A stretch of DNA of 64,000 nt from Prostheceraeus crozeri (Eukaryota > Platyhelminthes > Polycladida > Euryleptidae). The stretch lies in the NCBI GenBank assembly GCA_907163375.1, contig CAJQUW010010471.1, positions 1 through 64,000 of the forward strand. The letters are read 5' to 3'. The position numbers and the translations under genes were made by a program. Positions 13,867 through 25,799 of the stretch are shown here, piece by piece. The notes below the pieces were generated by a model. It was not told where the DNA came from. It did not search any database and saw nothing but the letters and a program-made list of their open reading frames with translations. Position 1 is the stretch's first letter, and every line of letters begins with the position of its first letter.

Positions 13867-14639
13867 GTGTTTTAGTTCATATAGTCATAGTATTTTAAAT
13901 ACATAAACAACTCACATCAGGTGACAAGAAAATTACTGAAGTGTTTCAATTGTTTATATAGTTGACATCTTCATGCAACAACGAAATAGAATCGAATTCT
14001 CTCAGTCGTAGAAAACAATAGATAAAACAATATACTTCATAAATCAAAAAAGCTTTATTATACATTTCAGAGATTAATATTAACCCAATAATCATGAAAT
14101 TGATTATTACATAATAAGTTATTGAAAAACAATTGAAGATATACACTTTATACATTCTTTATGGATGAAAATATATTAAGAATCCGTCATTGGTCATAAT
14201 GAGGAGGTAATGAGTCCTGAACATAACGAGTTAAGCAATCAATGACTGAACACCGATTGATGAAATATACTAAAAACTAATGGAAATGGAAAAAGCATTC
14301 AATAAATTGCCACATACTGTAGATACGAAAAGCAAACACCAGAATCACATACGGAGTTAATCATTATTAATTCACATCTTCGAAGCGAAGGTTGTGCACT
14401 ATGTTTCGCCACTTTCTCAGTCCTCTGCTATGAATTTGATGGGGTAACGAAAAATAGATGAAACGTTAAATCAAACAGATAACAGGTATTTGAAAAGCAG
14501 GCTATCAATAGTCAGTTTACATGACGCGTAAGGATGAAGATTCAATGATTCTCACAGTATGGGTTTGACGATATTACCCAGCAACGTATTCTAAAATTCG
14601 CTGTTTGTATCAGCAACTATCATTATCTGTAAAGGCCTA
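13867..14639. other. No recognisable gene or element
   Basis: Very AT-rich, with only chance frames. Nothing identified. Confidence 0.5.
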
Positions 14640-14860
14640 TCTTATCTGTCCCGGTTTCGGATAAAATAATTTGGTTACCTTGCATTAGACAAGCAAAAGC
14701 AATCAGTGCGGTATGTGAAAACCAATGAAACAGATAAAGTCCTTTGGTAACTTAATATTTTTCCTTGGCTTTCACATACCGTATTGATTGATTTACCTGT
14801 CTAATGTCACGTTACTATGATTGAATTTATCTCATTTTTCTCATAAACTAGAATGAATTT
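14640..14860. repeat. Imperfect palindrome (hairpin), possible MITE
   Basis: The arms match imperfectly around a short loop. The clearest blocks are GCATTAGACAAGC with its inverted counterpart GTCTAATG near 14800, and GCGGTATGTGAAAACC with GGCTTTCACATACCG. No convincing target duplication was found. It could be an old miniature inverted-repeat element or a structured transcript. Confidence 0.45.
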
Positions 14861-16625
14861 TAGCGTATCTTTGTGCAGTATGCCAAAAATTGTTTACTTT
14901 CATTGATATCAACAAACAAAACTATGTTCAGGCAGTCGAGAGAAAGAAAAAGAGCGTTATGCATGCAAGCGCACTAATATTTACTGTAATGAATTTTTGA
15001 AGCGATTATTATACAATATCGGTATATACAAAAGTCGTAGGATTTGCATTTTGATTTGAAAATTACATACCAGGTTTAATGCTACAACACATATTGTGAA
15101 CGATAATCAGATCTACTTATTGTTATATTTTATGTCTGCATGCGAGAAGAAAACTATCAATTTTTTATAAAAATGTCATACTTTTTTTAAATATGTTTAA
15201 ATACATATTTATTTTTTTGAATTTTATAAAAAAAATCATTTTTATTTCATCCTAGTTTATCATTAATAGGCAACCCAAAAGTCGCAAACTCAAATGAAGT
15301 AATATTGAATTTATTCCCTTATTATTTACCCAGCACCTGCCACTTGAAAATGGGGTTTTTGCCGTTTTCTATAGATCATTTCAATGTGCATAAGTAGTAC
15401 ACACTTTCATTATTGCTACATGAAAATGACTTGCGAATGAGGGTATTAACCGCTTATATTGACTGCTACACATAGTAATATTTTTTAAAATGTACAGCTC
15501 ATTCACTTTTAAAATTACTAAGTCGCAGATTTCATACTTGTAGTTCTTACAAGTAGTATATGGGTTGCCTCAGTCAGTGCATGTAATATGTTATCAGGAT
15601 GCAATCGCTCAATATGTTTCTTTGTAACTAGTTATAACTTCAGTTAAAAGCACGACGTAGTCACTTAATTTTCACACGATTTTTATTATACAGAAACATG
15701 TAGTTTACAGCATTGCTATTCTATTTTTCTCTCCTTATACCTTCACTATTTCTTCACGTTTCCATGTATTTTTCCATTCTGTCTTTTGTTTATTTCTGCT
15801 TTTAGTCGTCTTTGTTGTACAGTTTTAAGTTAACTTCCCTAGATCAGTTTAATCATTAATTAATTTATTTTTATTTTCACTTCTTTTCTCCATTAAGTTG
15901 TTCTGAGTGACAACTACTGTGTCTATGCCCATGCTCTTCCCTCAAACTTTGTACAACAAAGAAGCTACTTAAAAATATTTCACTGAATTTCATTAGATAT
16001 CGGTTGGTTTGATAATATCGTTGCCTTGAACAAGCAACCATTCTATGATCCATAAAACTAAAAATGTCATAATCAGATTGAAATACTTAATAATTGTGAC
16101 TAGATTGCATGCAGTGGAATACTTTCACTTATAAAATAAGGGAATATCCAGTAGTTTTCTATGGTATTGCATAGGTAGTCTCAACAGTCCTAATCGGGTT
16201 TCAATTAAGCGCTACAAATTTCATTTTTCATTAATGCTCTAGGAGTCCTAGATGATTAACGTGATTCTTACACTGGTTGTGAACATTTCTTCAAAATTTG
16301 ATAACATTTTCTTACTTAGGATATTTTCTATTTTTGCCTTTGTAATCACGCAGTAGATGAAGCTTAGAAAATTACCTCCAAGAATATTAGACTGTACGTA
16401 CAATTTATAGCACAATTACTTTATTGCAGTGCTTATTACAGAAGTGTTTTACTGATTTCGATAAGAGCAGAAACAAATTCAAATTATAATTGATCCTGTT
16501 CATTAATAGATTTAATTTAGAAATAAATTATTGATTTTGTAAGATTTATCTATTGGATTTTGCTGATTTCATATTGAACTATGCTGTACTTATATTGATA
16601 CTGAATTCACAATTACTGTTAATAT
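14861..16625. other. AT-rich non-coding stretch
   Basis: No coding potential seen. A weak pair of inverted GGCAACCCA sequences near 15271 and 15563 may mark an old element but lacks a target duplication. Confidence 0.45.
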
Positions 16626-16781
16626 TTAACCTGTTAAGGACGAGCTCGTACTTGTTATTCAACTGCCGAGTTGCGCACATGAGAAAATCAGTCTATAAGT
16701 GCCGAGGACGAGGTGCACCACCTGGTCAGTTTCGGCATTTAAAAATAGGACGAGTTGAGCTAACCCGTCCTGAGAGGCTAA
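16626..16781. mobile_element. Possible piggyBac-like MITE
   Basis: A ~156-bp GC-richer island beginning TTAACCTGTTAAGGACG and ending, in reverse complement, TTAGCCTCTCAGGACG. The TTAA start and CCT..AGGACG pattern resemble piggyBac ends, although the right TTAA is degenerate (CTAA). There is no coding capacity. Confidence 0.4.
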
Positions 16782-18536
16782 ATATATCTTTATATTGAAC
16801 CGCCAGGAGTTGTTAGAGGAAAGTGGCAAAGCAATTTCTATTCTGGATATTGGAATGACCACTCATTAGTGAAGTCATAAACAGAGGGAATTTCTGAATA
16901 TTCAACTGAGACACAGAAATTGCTGCTCGATCAATTACTTTGGCAAAATATATTCTCGTAGACTGATTGTGACATTATGAAATTTAACTCAATTGTCCTG
17001 ATTGCACGATACAGTTAGTTTTTTAGCATCTAAAATATTGATTCTTCGGCATTTATTAGGAACAGCCAACTTCCACTATTTACTTCCCAATGTTAACGTC
17101 CTTAATTATCGACTTGCAGATGTGCGTGAAAAAAATGAATTTAGTGTGTCTTAGTGGAGCCAAAGCACTATTGATACTATAAGATAATTGTACACTTCAT
17201 GATCAACAGCTGTGAATACATTTCCCATTTTAATGTCGAATATCTTTCAGATTCTGACAAATGGTGTTGTGACATGACCGACCAAGCCCACATTCGTCAC
17301 TGCCTCGACTGAGTGGATGGAATTCTGATAGATTATTAGCATCAGACTTCCATTTTCAGTATTGGCTCTTGACATTGATCAACTGGCTTCAACAAGGACA
17401 ACAACACCCAAAGGTAATGGACAGTTTTTGATAATGCTGTCCTGGTGAATTGATTTCTTCCAAAAATTTAAAGTAAGTTCAATTGTTATAAATGAAACAT
17501 AAACACATTCGTCAATGTCTTGACTGCGTGGATGGAATTAGATGCTTTTGTGAATTATGTTTTGCTGCACACAAAAGCAAATATTGCTGTCAATTTTAGT
17601 CTGCCGAAAAACCAAGCAGAGAGAGTATGTACTCATGTGATAATGAAAAAGAAGTCATGACAGCAGTATGCTGCTAGTAATATATCGTTTGTGACTCCAA
17701 TGAAGATGCCACTACAAAATAAAAGCTATGTTTCCTCATAACTGATGCTTGTTTTCTTTCACAAAGTGGATCTACTATGTTAGGTTATGTATCGGCAGAT
17801 GCCAAAGCTAGCATTGATTTGCTGCTTTCGCTGTAATCTGTCAGTTTTATGCAAATCCCACCAACATCACCAATAGTTATTAATCGATCACTAATTGGTA
17901 AAGAAAAGAGATCAGATAGCACGAAGGCATCTACTATTCGAAGCAGAACTGTAAGTCTAAATTCGAGCATTATTACCATAGCTCCACAAAAATCATGCTT
18001 CAATTCCGCGCACAGATTTCTGTTGCTGCCTCAGTGATGCCATAAGTATAGAGACAAGCAAGCAATTAAATTGCAAGTCTTTCAACAAATCAGTATTGAG
18101 TTGATATTTTGTGAATATAAAGAAATTCTTGCGAATAAAAAATTTCAGAGGTGAATCATGATGATGTGTCGACTTTAGGGACAATTTGAAATGAATGTTT
18201 TCCTTCAATTGCTCTATAATGTTTTCTTCCATCAGTTTCCATGTCTCATCATAAATTCGCTTGCGGTTGAGGTATCTTGGACTTCTATACTGCAGCAAAT
18301 TATATATTTATTACATACTACTGCTGTCTTGTCCTCAACGAGTAGTATACATTTTCAGGAGTAGTTTCCAAATTTTCGCGGAGTTTACCGTCTTTATATT
18401 ATCCATTGTCTTTGGCTGGAGCTGTTTCTTGGGAAATTCTAACTCTGTCGTTTTTCGCCAATCTCCCAAAATCTTAAATGGCGTCTCACGTCTAAACGAA
18501 GACAGATATGAACAAGCCGATTCTTTCAGTGAATTT
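16782..18536. other. No gene recognised; one ~35-bp direct repeat
   Basis: AT-rich sequence. A direct repeat of about 35 bp, containing ACATTCGTCA and GTGGATGGAATT, occurs near 17288 and 17505, about 217 bp apart. Nothing else was identified. Confidence 0.4.
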
Positions 18537-19220
18537 GTCTCACTCTTAGCTTTCAAACGAGCTATTGCACGACAAAATCCGTCCACTAGAAGCCAAGATC
18601 GAAGCTAGCTGTCCAGAGGGGGGGGGAGGTCAGTGAAATTTGATGAAAAATGTTTTGGTGAAGGTCCCAGGTCGAAATTCCACACTTTGGAAAATTTTCA
18701 AAATTTTACCCATACAAAGCCACTCTGACACTTAGGATTTTTTCAGGTGAGCGAGCTCCGACCTAAAATCTTGTAACCGCTCTAACTTTTGAACGGCTGG
18801 TCCGATTGACTCGCAACAAAAAATGTCGTCGAGCAGTTTTTTCTCCTCTTTCAAACGAGTAGCTGTAAGACAAAATCCGTTCACTAGAACCAAAGTTAGA
18901 AGATCGCTGTCGGGGGGGGGGGTCAGTGAAATTTGATGAAAAATGTTTTGGTGACGGTCCCAGGTCGAAATTCCACACTTTGGAAAATTTTCAAAATTTT
19001 ACCCATACAAAGCCACTTTGACACTTAGGATTTTTTCAGGTGAGCTACGACAGACCACCCTCCCAACCTGGCCGGCACACCACGCCAACCTAGACACCAC
19101 ATCACCGCGCGCTATACGACGGTCGGCCAGAGGGGGGGGGCGTCAGCGAACCTGACGGACGCACGTGGCCGGCACACCACGACACTCTGCCGTTCCAGAG
19201 GGGGGGGACGTCAGCGATGG
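18537..19220 (+). repeat. Tandem repeat with ~298-bp period and embedded poly-G tracts
   Basis: Two long units start near 18537 and 18835. The same CAAAATCCGT block lies at 18573 and 18871. Each unit contains a run of 9-10 G followed by TCAGTGAAATTTGATG, then AAAATTTTCAAAATTTTACC. Two further short, diverged copies of the G-run plus GTCAGCGA junction follow at about 19131 and 19200, joined by repeated GCCGGCACACCACG segments. It may be a satellite-like array or a tandemly duplicated transposon end. Confidence 0.75.
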
Positions 19221-19257
19221 CGGCCATCTTGCGCTATCCAGAAGTGGAGTTTTACTT

Positions 19258-19780
19258 ACTACTTTAACCTCCTTGAACGGGTTGAGAAACGTGTCAAGAA
19301 TCTCATGGGTGAAAAACTTGCTAGCAAGTTGCAGCCGCTCTTCGTCAGACGGGATGTTGCTTCACTCAGTCTCTTCTACGGGTACTATTTCGGTAGAAGC
19401 AGCTCTGCAGTAAATGAGTGCGTATCCAAACCTAAGATCTTCTCCAGAAGCACACGCAGAGCTAATGCACTCACATGCTATCATGTGAGCTTAGAACGCG
19501 CACGTACTGTGAGTCGCTCGAAAAGCTGTTTTGTTCGCACGGCACAGCTTTGGAATCAGCTTCCCCAGACCACTTTCCCTGACCAATACAATCTTGATAC
19601 TTTCAAGAGGCGTGCGAACAGGTTTCTGATGGGGACAGCTTAATCAGATTAGAAGATCTGTTTTTTTTATTATTTTATTTTATTTATTTAAAATAATACA
19701 ATTTGTTACTTTTCATTGAGTAACCCCTAGCTTCGTTCATGGCTCATAGCTGTGCTAGGGGTGAAAATTCAGTAAAAAAA
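19258..19780 (+). mobile_element. LINE 3' end, Jockey/CR1-type (C-terminus of ORF2 plus 3' UTR)
   Basis: From about 19258 to 19643 one frame reads LERVEKRVKNLMGEKLASKL, then VASLSLFYGYYFGR, then SRSTRRAN and later RTAQLWNQLPQTTFPD and NLDTFKRRANRFL, ending in a stop. This is the conserved C-terminal region following the reverse transcriptase in Jockey/CR1-type LINEs. The catalytic domain is absent, as in a 5'-truncated insertion. Downstream, ACCCCTAGC at about 19721 and GCTAGGGGT at about 19754 form a terminal stem-loop before an A-rich tail, a feature of some LINE 3' UTRs recognised by their reverse transcriptase. Confidence 0.8.
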
Positions 19781-19783
19781 AAA

Positions 19784-20210
19784 TTTGAGTATTTTCTACC
19801 CACATACAAAAAAATATGCAAATCCGACAAGTACTTTTTGAATTAGAGATGATAACGTGAAGTGTAGCGATGTCAGCAGCTTGATCTGACTTAGTCTGTT
19901 CGACGCATTACTGTTACTTGTGTGTGCATTGTTCTCTTTCCGTCTCATCCATTGCTATTTAAAATCTTCTCACGACCACTACCCCACCACACATTTCTTA
20001 AGTTAAGCACACCAATGGAAAGTATGTGGTCTGGATCTTCTACTGTCACGTTGTCGCGACATGACTTTGTTGACCTAGTGCTAACTGCACAGACGAAGTC
20101 AGATCAAGCTGCTGACATCGTTACACTCCACGTACGTCATTGTCACTAATTCAAAAAGTACTTTTCAGATTTGCATAAAATTCTGCATATGGATAGAAAA
20201 TATGCTCAAA
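19784..20210. mobile_element. Inverted-repeat element (non-autonomous DNA transposon or foldback), ~427 bp
   Basis: The left arm runs from TTTGAGTATTTTCTA (19784) to about 19910. The right arm, from about 20085 to 20210, is its reverse complement with scattered mismatches. Both arms carry AAGTACTTTTTGAATTAG and GATGTCAGCAGCTTGATCTG. The middle ~175 bp is unique. No coding region and no clear target duplication were seen, so the family is unknown. Confidence 0.7.
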
Positions 20211-22057
20211 TAAGTGTCTCTGAAGTTTTGTGATGATTGATTCATTTATACGGATAGTAGACAAATTTGAAAACGTGTGGGATATAACCCACAAGTACCA
20301 ATTCGCCTTACAGATAAATATCGATATTCATCGGAAAATAATAACGTCGCATTTTCCCTTAGACGCTAACATGGGCTTATACCAGGAGGTTCCGTTTTGT
20401 AATCCGCTAATGGTCCGAAGTAGATTCATCTGTTGTTATTGTAATTTTGATTCGGTAAAAAGATACGAACGTGTGAAGGAATATATATTTATTACAAAGT
20501 ATTATACACTTATGCGCGCATATGTCAAATTTAACTGGAGTAATACGAAGATTTATTCTCTCGATCATTGTCCTTCATGTCATCATCTACAACGAAAATA
20601 AGATGGCAACTCATGTTATGCTAAAGTTGAGCATGCGAGAAATCTAGATGAAGCATGGGTGGCAGGGTGATACAACAAAATATGAAGTTCTTAGGAAATC
20701 TTCAGCTTTTTGGCCACTTTAAACAGTGTGTGACACGCTTTCTTTTTTCACTCATCACTCGAATGCTTCTGTTTGCCGAACTTCACTTTGAGTATTGTCC
20801 AACAATTCATTTGCTTGCCTAACTCCGATCAAATCGCCTTTTTTAATGACTTCCTGTCATACTCAATTTTTATCCCTTTCATGCAATAAGATTCTTCACT
20901 CGTCTAATGCCTCATGTTTCCTCTTTACAGATTTAACAGCTTCAAATATTGACGCCTCTTTCATGATTATCTGTCTTTATCAGCAGCGTTTGCTGATAAA
21001 TGCACGGGTATACCATCAGACTCCACGTAGTGTCCCATCTCCCCCCCCCCCCATTTACTAGGATTAAGCTAAATGTACCTTTTATAACTGAAGAAGATAA
21101 CGGGCATGAGATAATGCATACGATCAAGCATCTGCCGTTTACAATCCAGTCATAAACAGTAAGCACGTATCTAGTTTAACAAGCCTACAAACTCACGAAA
21201 ACTAAACAGCATTTCCTTTTTGGAAACGAAGACACTGCAAGACGCATTAGCTCAATAGAAAACTTTGGCATGTCAAAGACCGTAGAAAGATGCGTTCAAA
21301 TAAGGAAAGACTTTTAACAAACCAATGACAAACATTTTAACAAACCATTTTAAGGAATCTTTCCAATAAAACCAATGACAGTTCCCGCCGAGTAAGCGGA
21401 CATCAGACAGAACTCCGCCTTTTGTCCCTATACAAAAATCCTCGCGATCCAGCAACGGATAGAAGAACATCGCAGCAGACTAAACAAATGTGAAGGATTT
21501 CATCAGGATTAATGAAGGATTAACAGTTTGACTGAACGGATTTTTGTGTAAATCACACGGATAAGATTTCGACATTATACATAACTGCTGTACTCAGGAT
21601 GATACTAAACGGAATCAAGCAGAATAATACTACAAATGACCACAAATTTCACTCACTTGAATTTTTTTCCTGCTATACATGCCGTACACTCCAATAATCA
21701 ACTAACTCCCAGATCATACTGTTAATATTGTAATCAGTATAACACAGGAATCCACTGACCATCGGTACAAAACGACTGAAATGAATACATCAATTAACAA
21801 ATATATTTGAAAGATATGCCGACCCAACCTCAAACAACGTAGTTTCAAATCCAGTGGCTAGTTGCGCAACAGGACTCAAAACTTACGAATTTGAGGCAAT
21901 GAACAATCTGAAAATGAAAAAATTACCGGAACTCACGTTAGGTTTTCCATGTCTCATCTTCCTTCAGAGATCAAAGTCGCAGAACTCATGAGAACTGAAA
22001 GAAATAAGACATCCACTATATAGGTACTTGCATTGAGATTATCATGGATAAACATCA
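20211..22057. other. No recognisable gene
   Basis: AT-rich, with short frames only. A 10-bp C run sits at about 21042. A short local duplication containing ACCAATGACA lies near 21323-21378. Nothing else is supported. Confidence 0.45.
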
Positions 22058-22065
22058 GATGGGAC

Positions 22066-22184
22066 CAGGGATCGCAATTCACCCAAGAAAACGGAAAATC
22101 GGGAAAAACCGGGGTTTGAATGCATAAATTTGAAATATTCGCATTAGACTAATTTCGTAAAAAAACGGAAAATTGCGATCTCTG
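22066..22184. mobile_element. hAT-type MITE, 119 bp
   Basis: The terminal inverted repeats are CAGGGATCGCAATT at the left and, inverted, CAGAGATCGCAATT at the right (one mismatch). They are flanked by a perfect 8-bp target duplication GATGGGAC (22058-22065 and 22185-22192). CAG..CTG ends with an 8-bp duplication fit the hAT superfamily. It is too short to code, so it must have been mobilised in trans. Confidence 0.85.
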
Positions 22185-23027
22185 GATGGGACATTGAAAA
22201 TATTGAGACGCATTGCATCATAACATTGCTACGCGTTAGCAAAATGAGTAATATAGAATAGCTTCTATGTTGACATTGCTTTCAACCTCAAGAAGGCATA
22301 TTCAAAATTCAGTAGATATTTCTAACTTCAAAACACAAAAATATCTGCACGAATTAATCAAACTCACATAATCTTTCTCCATTCCAACTTCAGAGATTCA
22401 CCTCGCAATTTCCTAAGAAACACATAAAAATACCTGAAAGAAATGACGCATCTATTGAAAATATTTGCGTTAGTCAGCAAGAATGAAGTTTGAGCAGGTT
22501 ACGAAACGCATTATCACCTTATTCTTCCACGTTATGACCTCAAACAATTTTGCTGATAAAAATGAGGCTATTGAAAGACAAATCAGGGAGTTATTTCAGG
22601 GATATTTTATTCTTTTATACTTCCTGATTCCAAGTGTCTTCTACTCCAAACCACGAATTAATTCACGTGTGTGAAGTTAGCGGAACCACTCAGCGGAACC
22701 ACTTTTTATTATAGCTTAATTCTATTCGAAACAGCTGCTAGTTTGTCAATTTCAGTCTCCTGATTACGAATCTGAGCTCAGATTTCACAAATTCGCGGTC
22801 GCTTTTGAGAAATTCAAGTTTAAAGATAAAAGTGGTCCCGCTGTGAAGTTAGCGGAACCATCTAGCAGAACCAATTGCTGAGTCTCGCTGATTGACGCAG
22901 TAAATCAATTTCTTTTGGTCACTACCCGATCAATTTTGTTGTGCTGATCACGAATATGTGCCTCATCTTTCAAAACAGTGCAGATTTCACCCGAAAATCT
23001 GAATTTCACCTTTTCTGCAAGCTGATT

Positions 23028-24369
23028 GTGAAGTTAGCGGAACCATTTTTCAATACAAAGAATTTCTCAGCGAAATCCATCCTCTCCTACTAATTTGAAG
23101 CTCCTAATCACAAATCTGTAATCAGATTTGCAAAACTCGCCCGCATTGCAAAGATATTCCTCTATCTGGGTCCGCTGTGAAGTGCCCGGAACCACCTACT
23201 GGCATTAAAATTTCAAATTCTAATTTTTGCACAGAATCACTGCAATAGACATACCAAGAGAATGGAATTGCTTCACTGATCACGGTTTGCCGTCCGATTT
23301 CACGGGAGAATAAGTACTTGCCGAGAAAAATGGATTTTACGGTTATCATGGACTTTTCTGCAAGCTGATTGTGAAGTTAGCGGAACCATTTTTCAATACA
23401 AAGAATTTCTCAGCGAAATCCATCCTCTCCTACTAATTTGAAGCTCCTAATCACAAATCTGTAATCAGATTTGCAAAACTCGCCCGCATTGCAAAGATAT
23501 TCCTCTATCTGGGTCCGCTGTGAAGTGCCCGGAACCACCTACTGGCATTAAAATTTCAAATTCTAATTTTTGCACAGAATCACTGCAATAGACATACCAA
23601 GAGAATGGAATTGCTTCACTGATCACGGTTTGCCGTCCGATTTCACGGGAGAATAAGTACTTGCCGAGAAAAATGGATTTTACGGTTATCATGGACTTTT
23701 CTGCAAGCTGATTGTGAAGTTAGCGGAACCATTTTTCAATACAAAGAATTTCTCAGCGAAATCCATCCTCTCCTACTAATTTGAAGCTCCTAATCACAAA
23801 TCTGTAATCAGATTTGCAAAACTCGCCCGCATTGCAAAGATATTCCTCTATCTGGGTCCGCTGTGAAGTGCCCGGAACCACCTACTGGCATTAAAATTTC
23901 AAATTCTAATTTTTGCACAGAATCACTGCAATAGACATACCAAGAGAATGGAATTGCTTCACTGATCACGGTTTGCCGTCCGATTTCACGGGAGAATAAG
24001 TACTTGCCGAGAAAAATGGATTTTACGGTTATCATGGACTTTTCTGCAAGCTGATTGTGAAGTTAGCGGAACCATTTTTCAATACAAAGAATTTCTCAGC
24101 GAAATCCATCCTCTCCTACTAATTTGAAGCTCCTAATCACAAATCTGTAATCAGATTTGCAAAACTCGCCCGCATTGCAAAGATATTCCTCTATCTGGGT
24201 CCGCTGTGAAGTGCCCGGAACCACCTACTGGCATTAAAATTTCAAATTCTAATTTTTGCACAGAATCACTGCAATAGACATACCAAGAGAATGGAATTGC
24301 TTCACTGATCACGGTTTGCCGTCCGATTTCACGGGAGAATAAGTACTTGCCGAGAAAAATGGATTTTAC
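23028..24369 (+). repeat. 343-bp tandem array, four copies, in the left foldback arm
   Basis: Four near-identical units start at 23028, 23371, 23714 and 24057. Each begins GTGAAGTTAGCGGAACCA and holds a second, variant motif (GTGAAGTGCCCGGAACCA) 149 bp later. The identical 75-residue minus-strand frames in each unit are by-products of the repetition. The array ends where the last unit diverges near 24369. Confidence 0.92.
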
Positions 24370-24847
24370 AGTTTTCAAGGATTTCATCGGAATCTCAGAA
24401 AAAATCCAACCCTCTCCAGATCAGCCGAACCATCATTTATTACAGCACAATTCTATTGCACCATCACAATGTGTAATTACCTCTTGTGCGCTTTCCTTCT
24501 CGGTGCATGCTGTTGTGCCTCTGAAGTCATTAGATGTTTGAAGAAGACGCTAATTTCTCCATGTTTGTTGTTTGTAATTACGAGGTTAGTTAAAGAAAAA
24601 CTTTCATGTTGTCCTAAAAAGGATTCAGAATCGCTTCATTGTTGAAAGATTGCAATGCTTTGTAGCTATTGTGCATATTAATTCATTTCGTATCAAAAAA
24701 CATAAAGTCTTAGCAGGATAACATTTTTCGGTTCCATGCTGTCAAATCTCTGCAGCGGATTGGTAATTCATTAGTTGCATAATATCCTGAGGTGATAAAA
24801 GATAAGAAACTTGCTAATAAGTGCGATTCTTGCATAATGAAAAAATC

Positions 24848-25671
24848 ACGTGTGTGAAGTTGGCGCAACCACTCAGCGCAACCATTTTTGTTTTTACTGT
24901 GCCACTCCCAAAAATCACATAAACCACACAATTCGAGGTCGCTGATTATGTGCCACTACTCGGTTTCACGAAATTCAGCCTCCTTTGGCCAGAAAACGCA
25001 ATTCAAATTTCAAATTGGTTGCGCTGTGAAGTTGGCGCAACCAATTTTTCTGACTTTCATAAATTTAGCGCATCAAGCAACAAAACTCATAACAAACGAT
25101 GAAATATCCATGCCTAATTATGTGCCACGCAAAAAATTACTAAAAATAATCGATCTTCATGTAAAAATCAAGTTTCAAAATTTTATTTCACCGAAGTGTG
25201 AAGTTGGCGCAACCAAATTTGAAATCAAAATTACTCAGCACACAGGCAGTTATGCTTCACATAAATAGTACCAGCGGATGTACCAGGTCAACATTCATCA
25301 GAATCAATCAAACAAAAGCAGTCTTTCACCCGCTCTAAAAGAAAACATTAAACATCAAATCACATATGACAAAGCTTATAATAAAATATTGCACAACCCG
25401 CGCAACCATTTTTCATTTCGAGTGTGCCACTCCTGAAATGCATGTTTCTAGTACAATTTGGGGTCGCTGATTATGTGCCACGCATCAGTTTTACTAAATT
25501 CGGCCTCCTTCACTCGGAAAACTCAATTCAAAGTTCAACTACATCACACAATAATTCCAGCGCAACCACTTTTCAAGTTGAAATTACTCTGCTAAAACGC
25601 CGTTTCACATCAAATAAATAGCACCATCGGGTGTGCCAGGTCAATATTCATCAGAATCGACCAAACACTCG
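24848..25671 (+). repeat. Inner (type B) motif block of the left foldback arm
   Basis: This block opens with a second terminus-like sequence, CACGTGTGTGAAGTTGGCG, about 480 bp inside the 343-bp array. It carries GTGAAGTTGGCGCAACCA at 24854, 25026 and 25198, exactly 172 bp apart. Shorter GCGCAACC sites follow at 25400 and 25560. GCTGATTATGTGCCAC blocks recur about 530 bp apart. The mirror block occupies 25800-26623. Confidence 0.85.
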
Positions 25672-25799
25672 TACCTATTCACTTACTAAATCAGAAAATA
25701 TCATCCTTCAAAAACACATGATTTCCTGCCATGTATAGGCCTAGACATGATCGAGCTGAAGCTCAGATCAATTCGAGTCAGCGCAACCATTTTTCATTT
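25672..25799. other. Central spacer of the foldback palindrome
   Basis: 128 bp that are not mirrored. It contains one GCGCAACC site at 25781 followed by ATTTTTCATTTCGAGTG, a direct copy of the sequence at 25408-25424, running straight into the right arm. Confidence 0.8.

Noticed and set aside
15271-15575. Inverted GGCAACCCA pair as a MITE
   Set aside because: Only 9 bp match, the inner sequence pairs poorly and there is no target duplication.
23122-24387. Four identical ~75-residue frames on the minus strand
   Set aside because: They repeat with the 343-bp tandem unit of the foldback arm and show no protein family motif.
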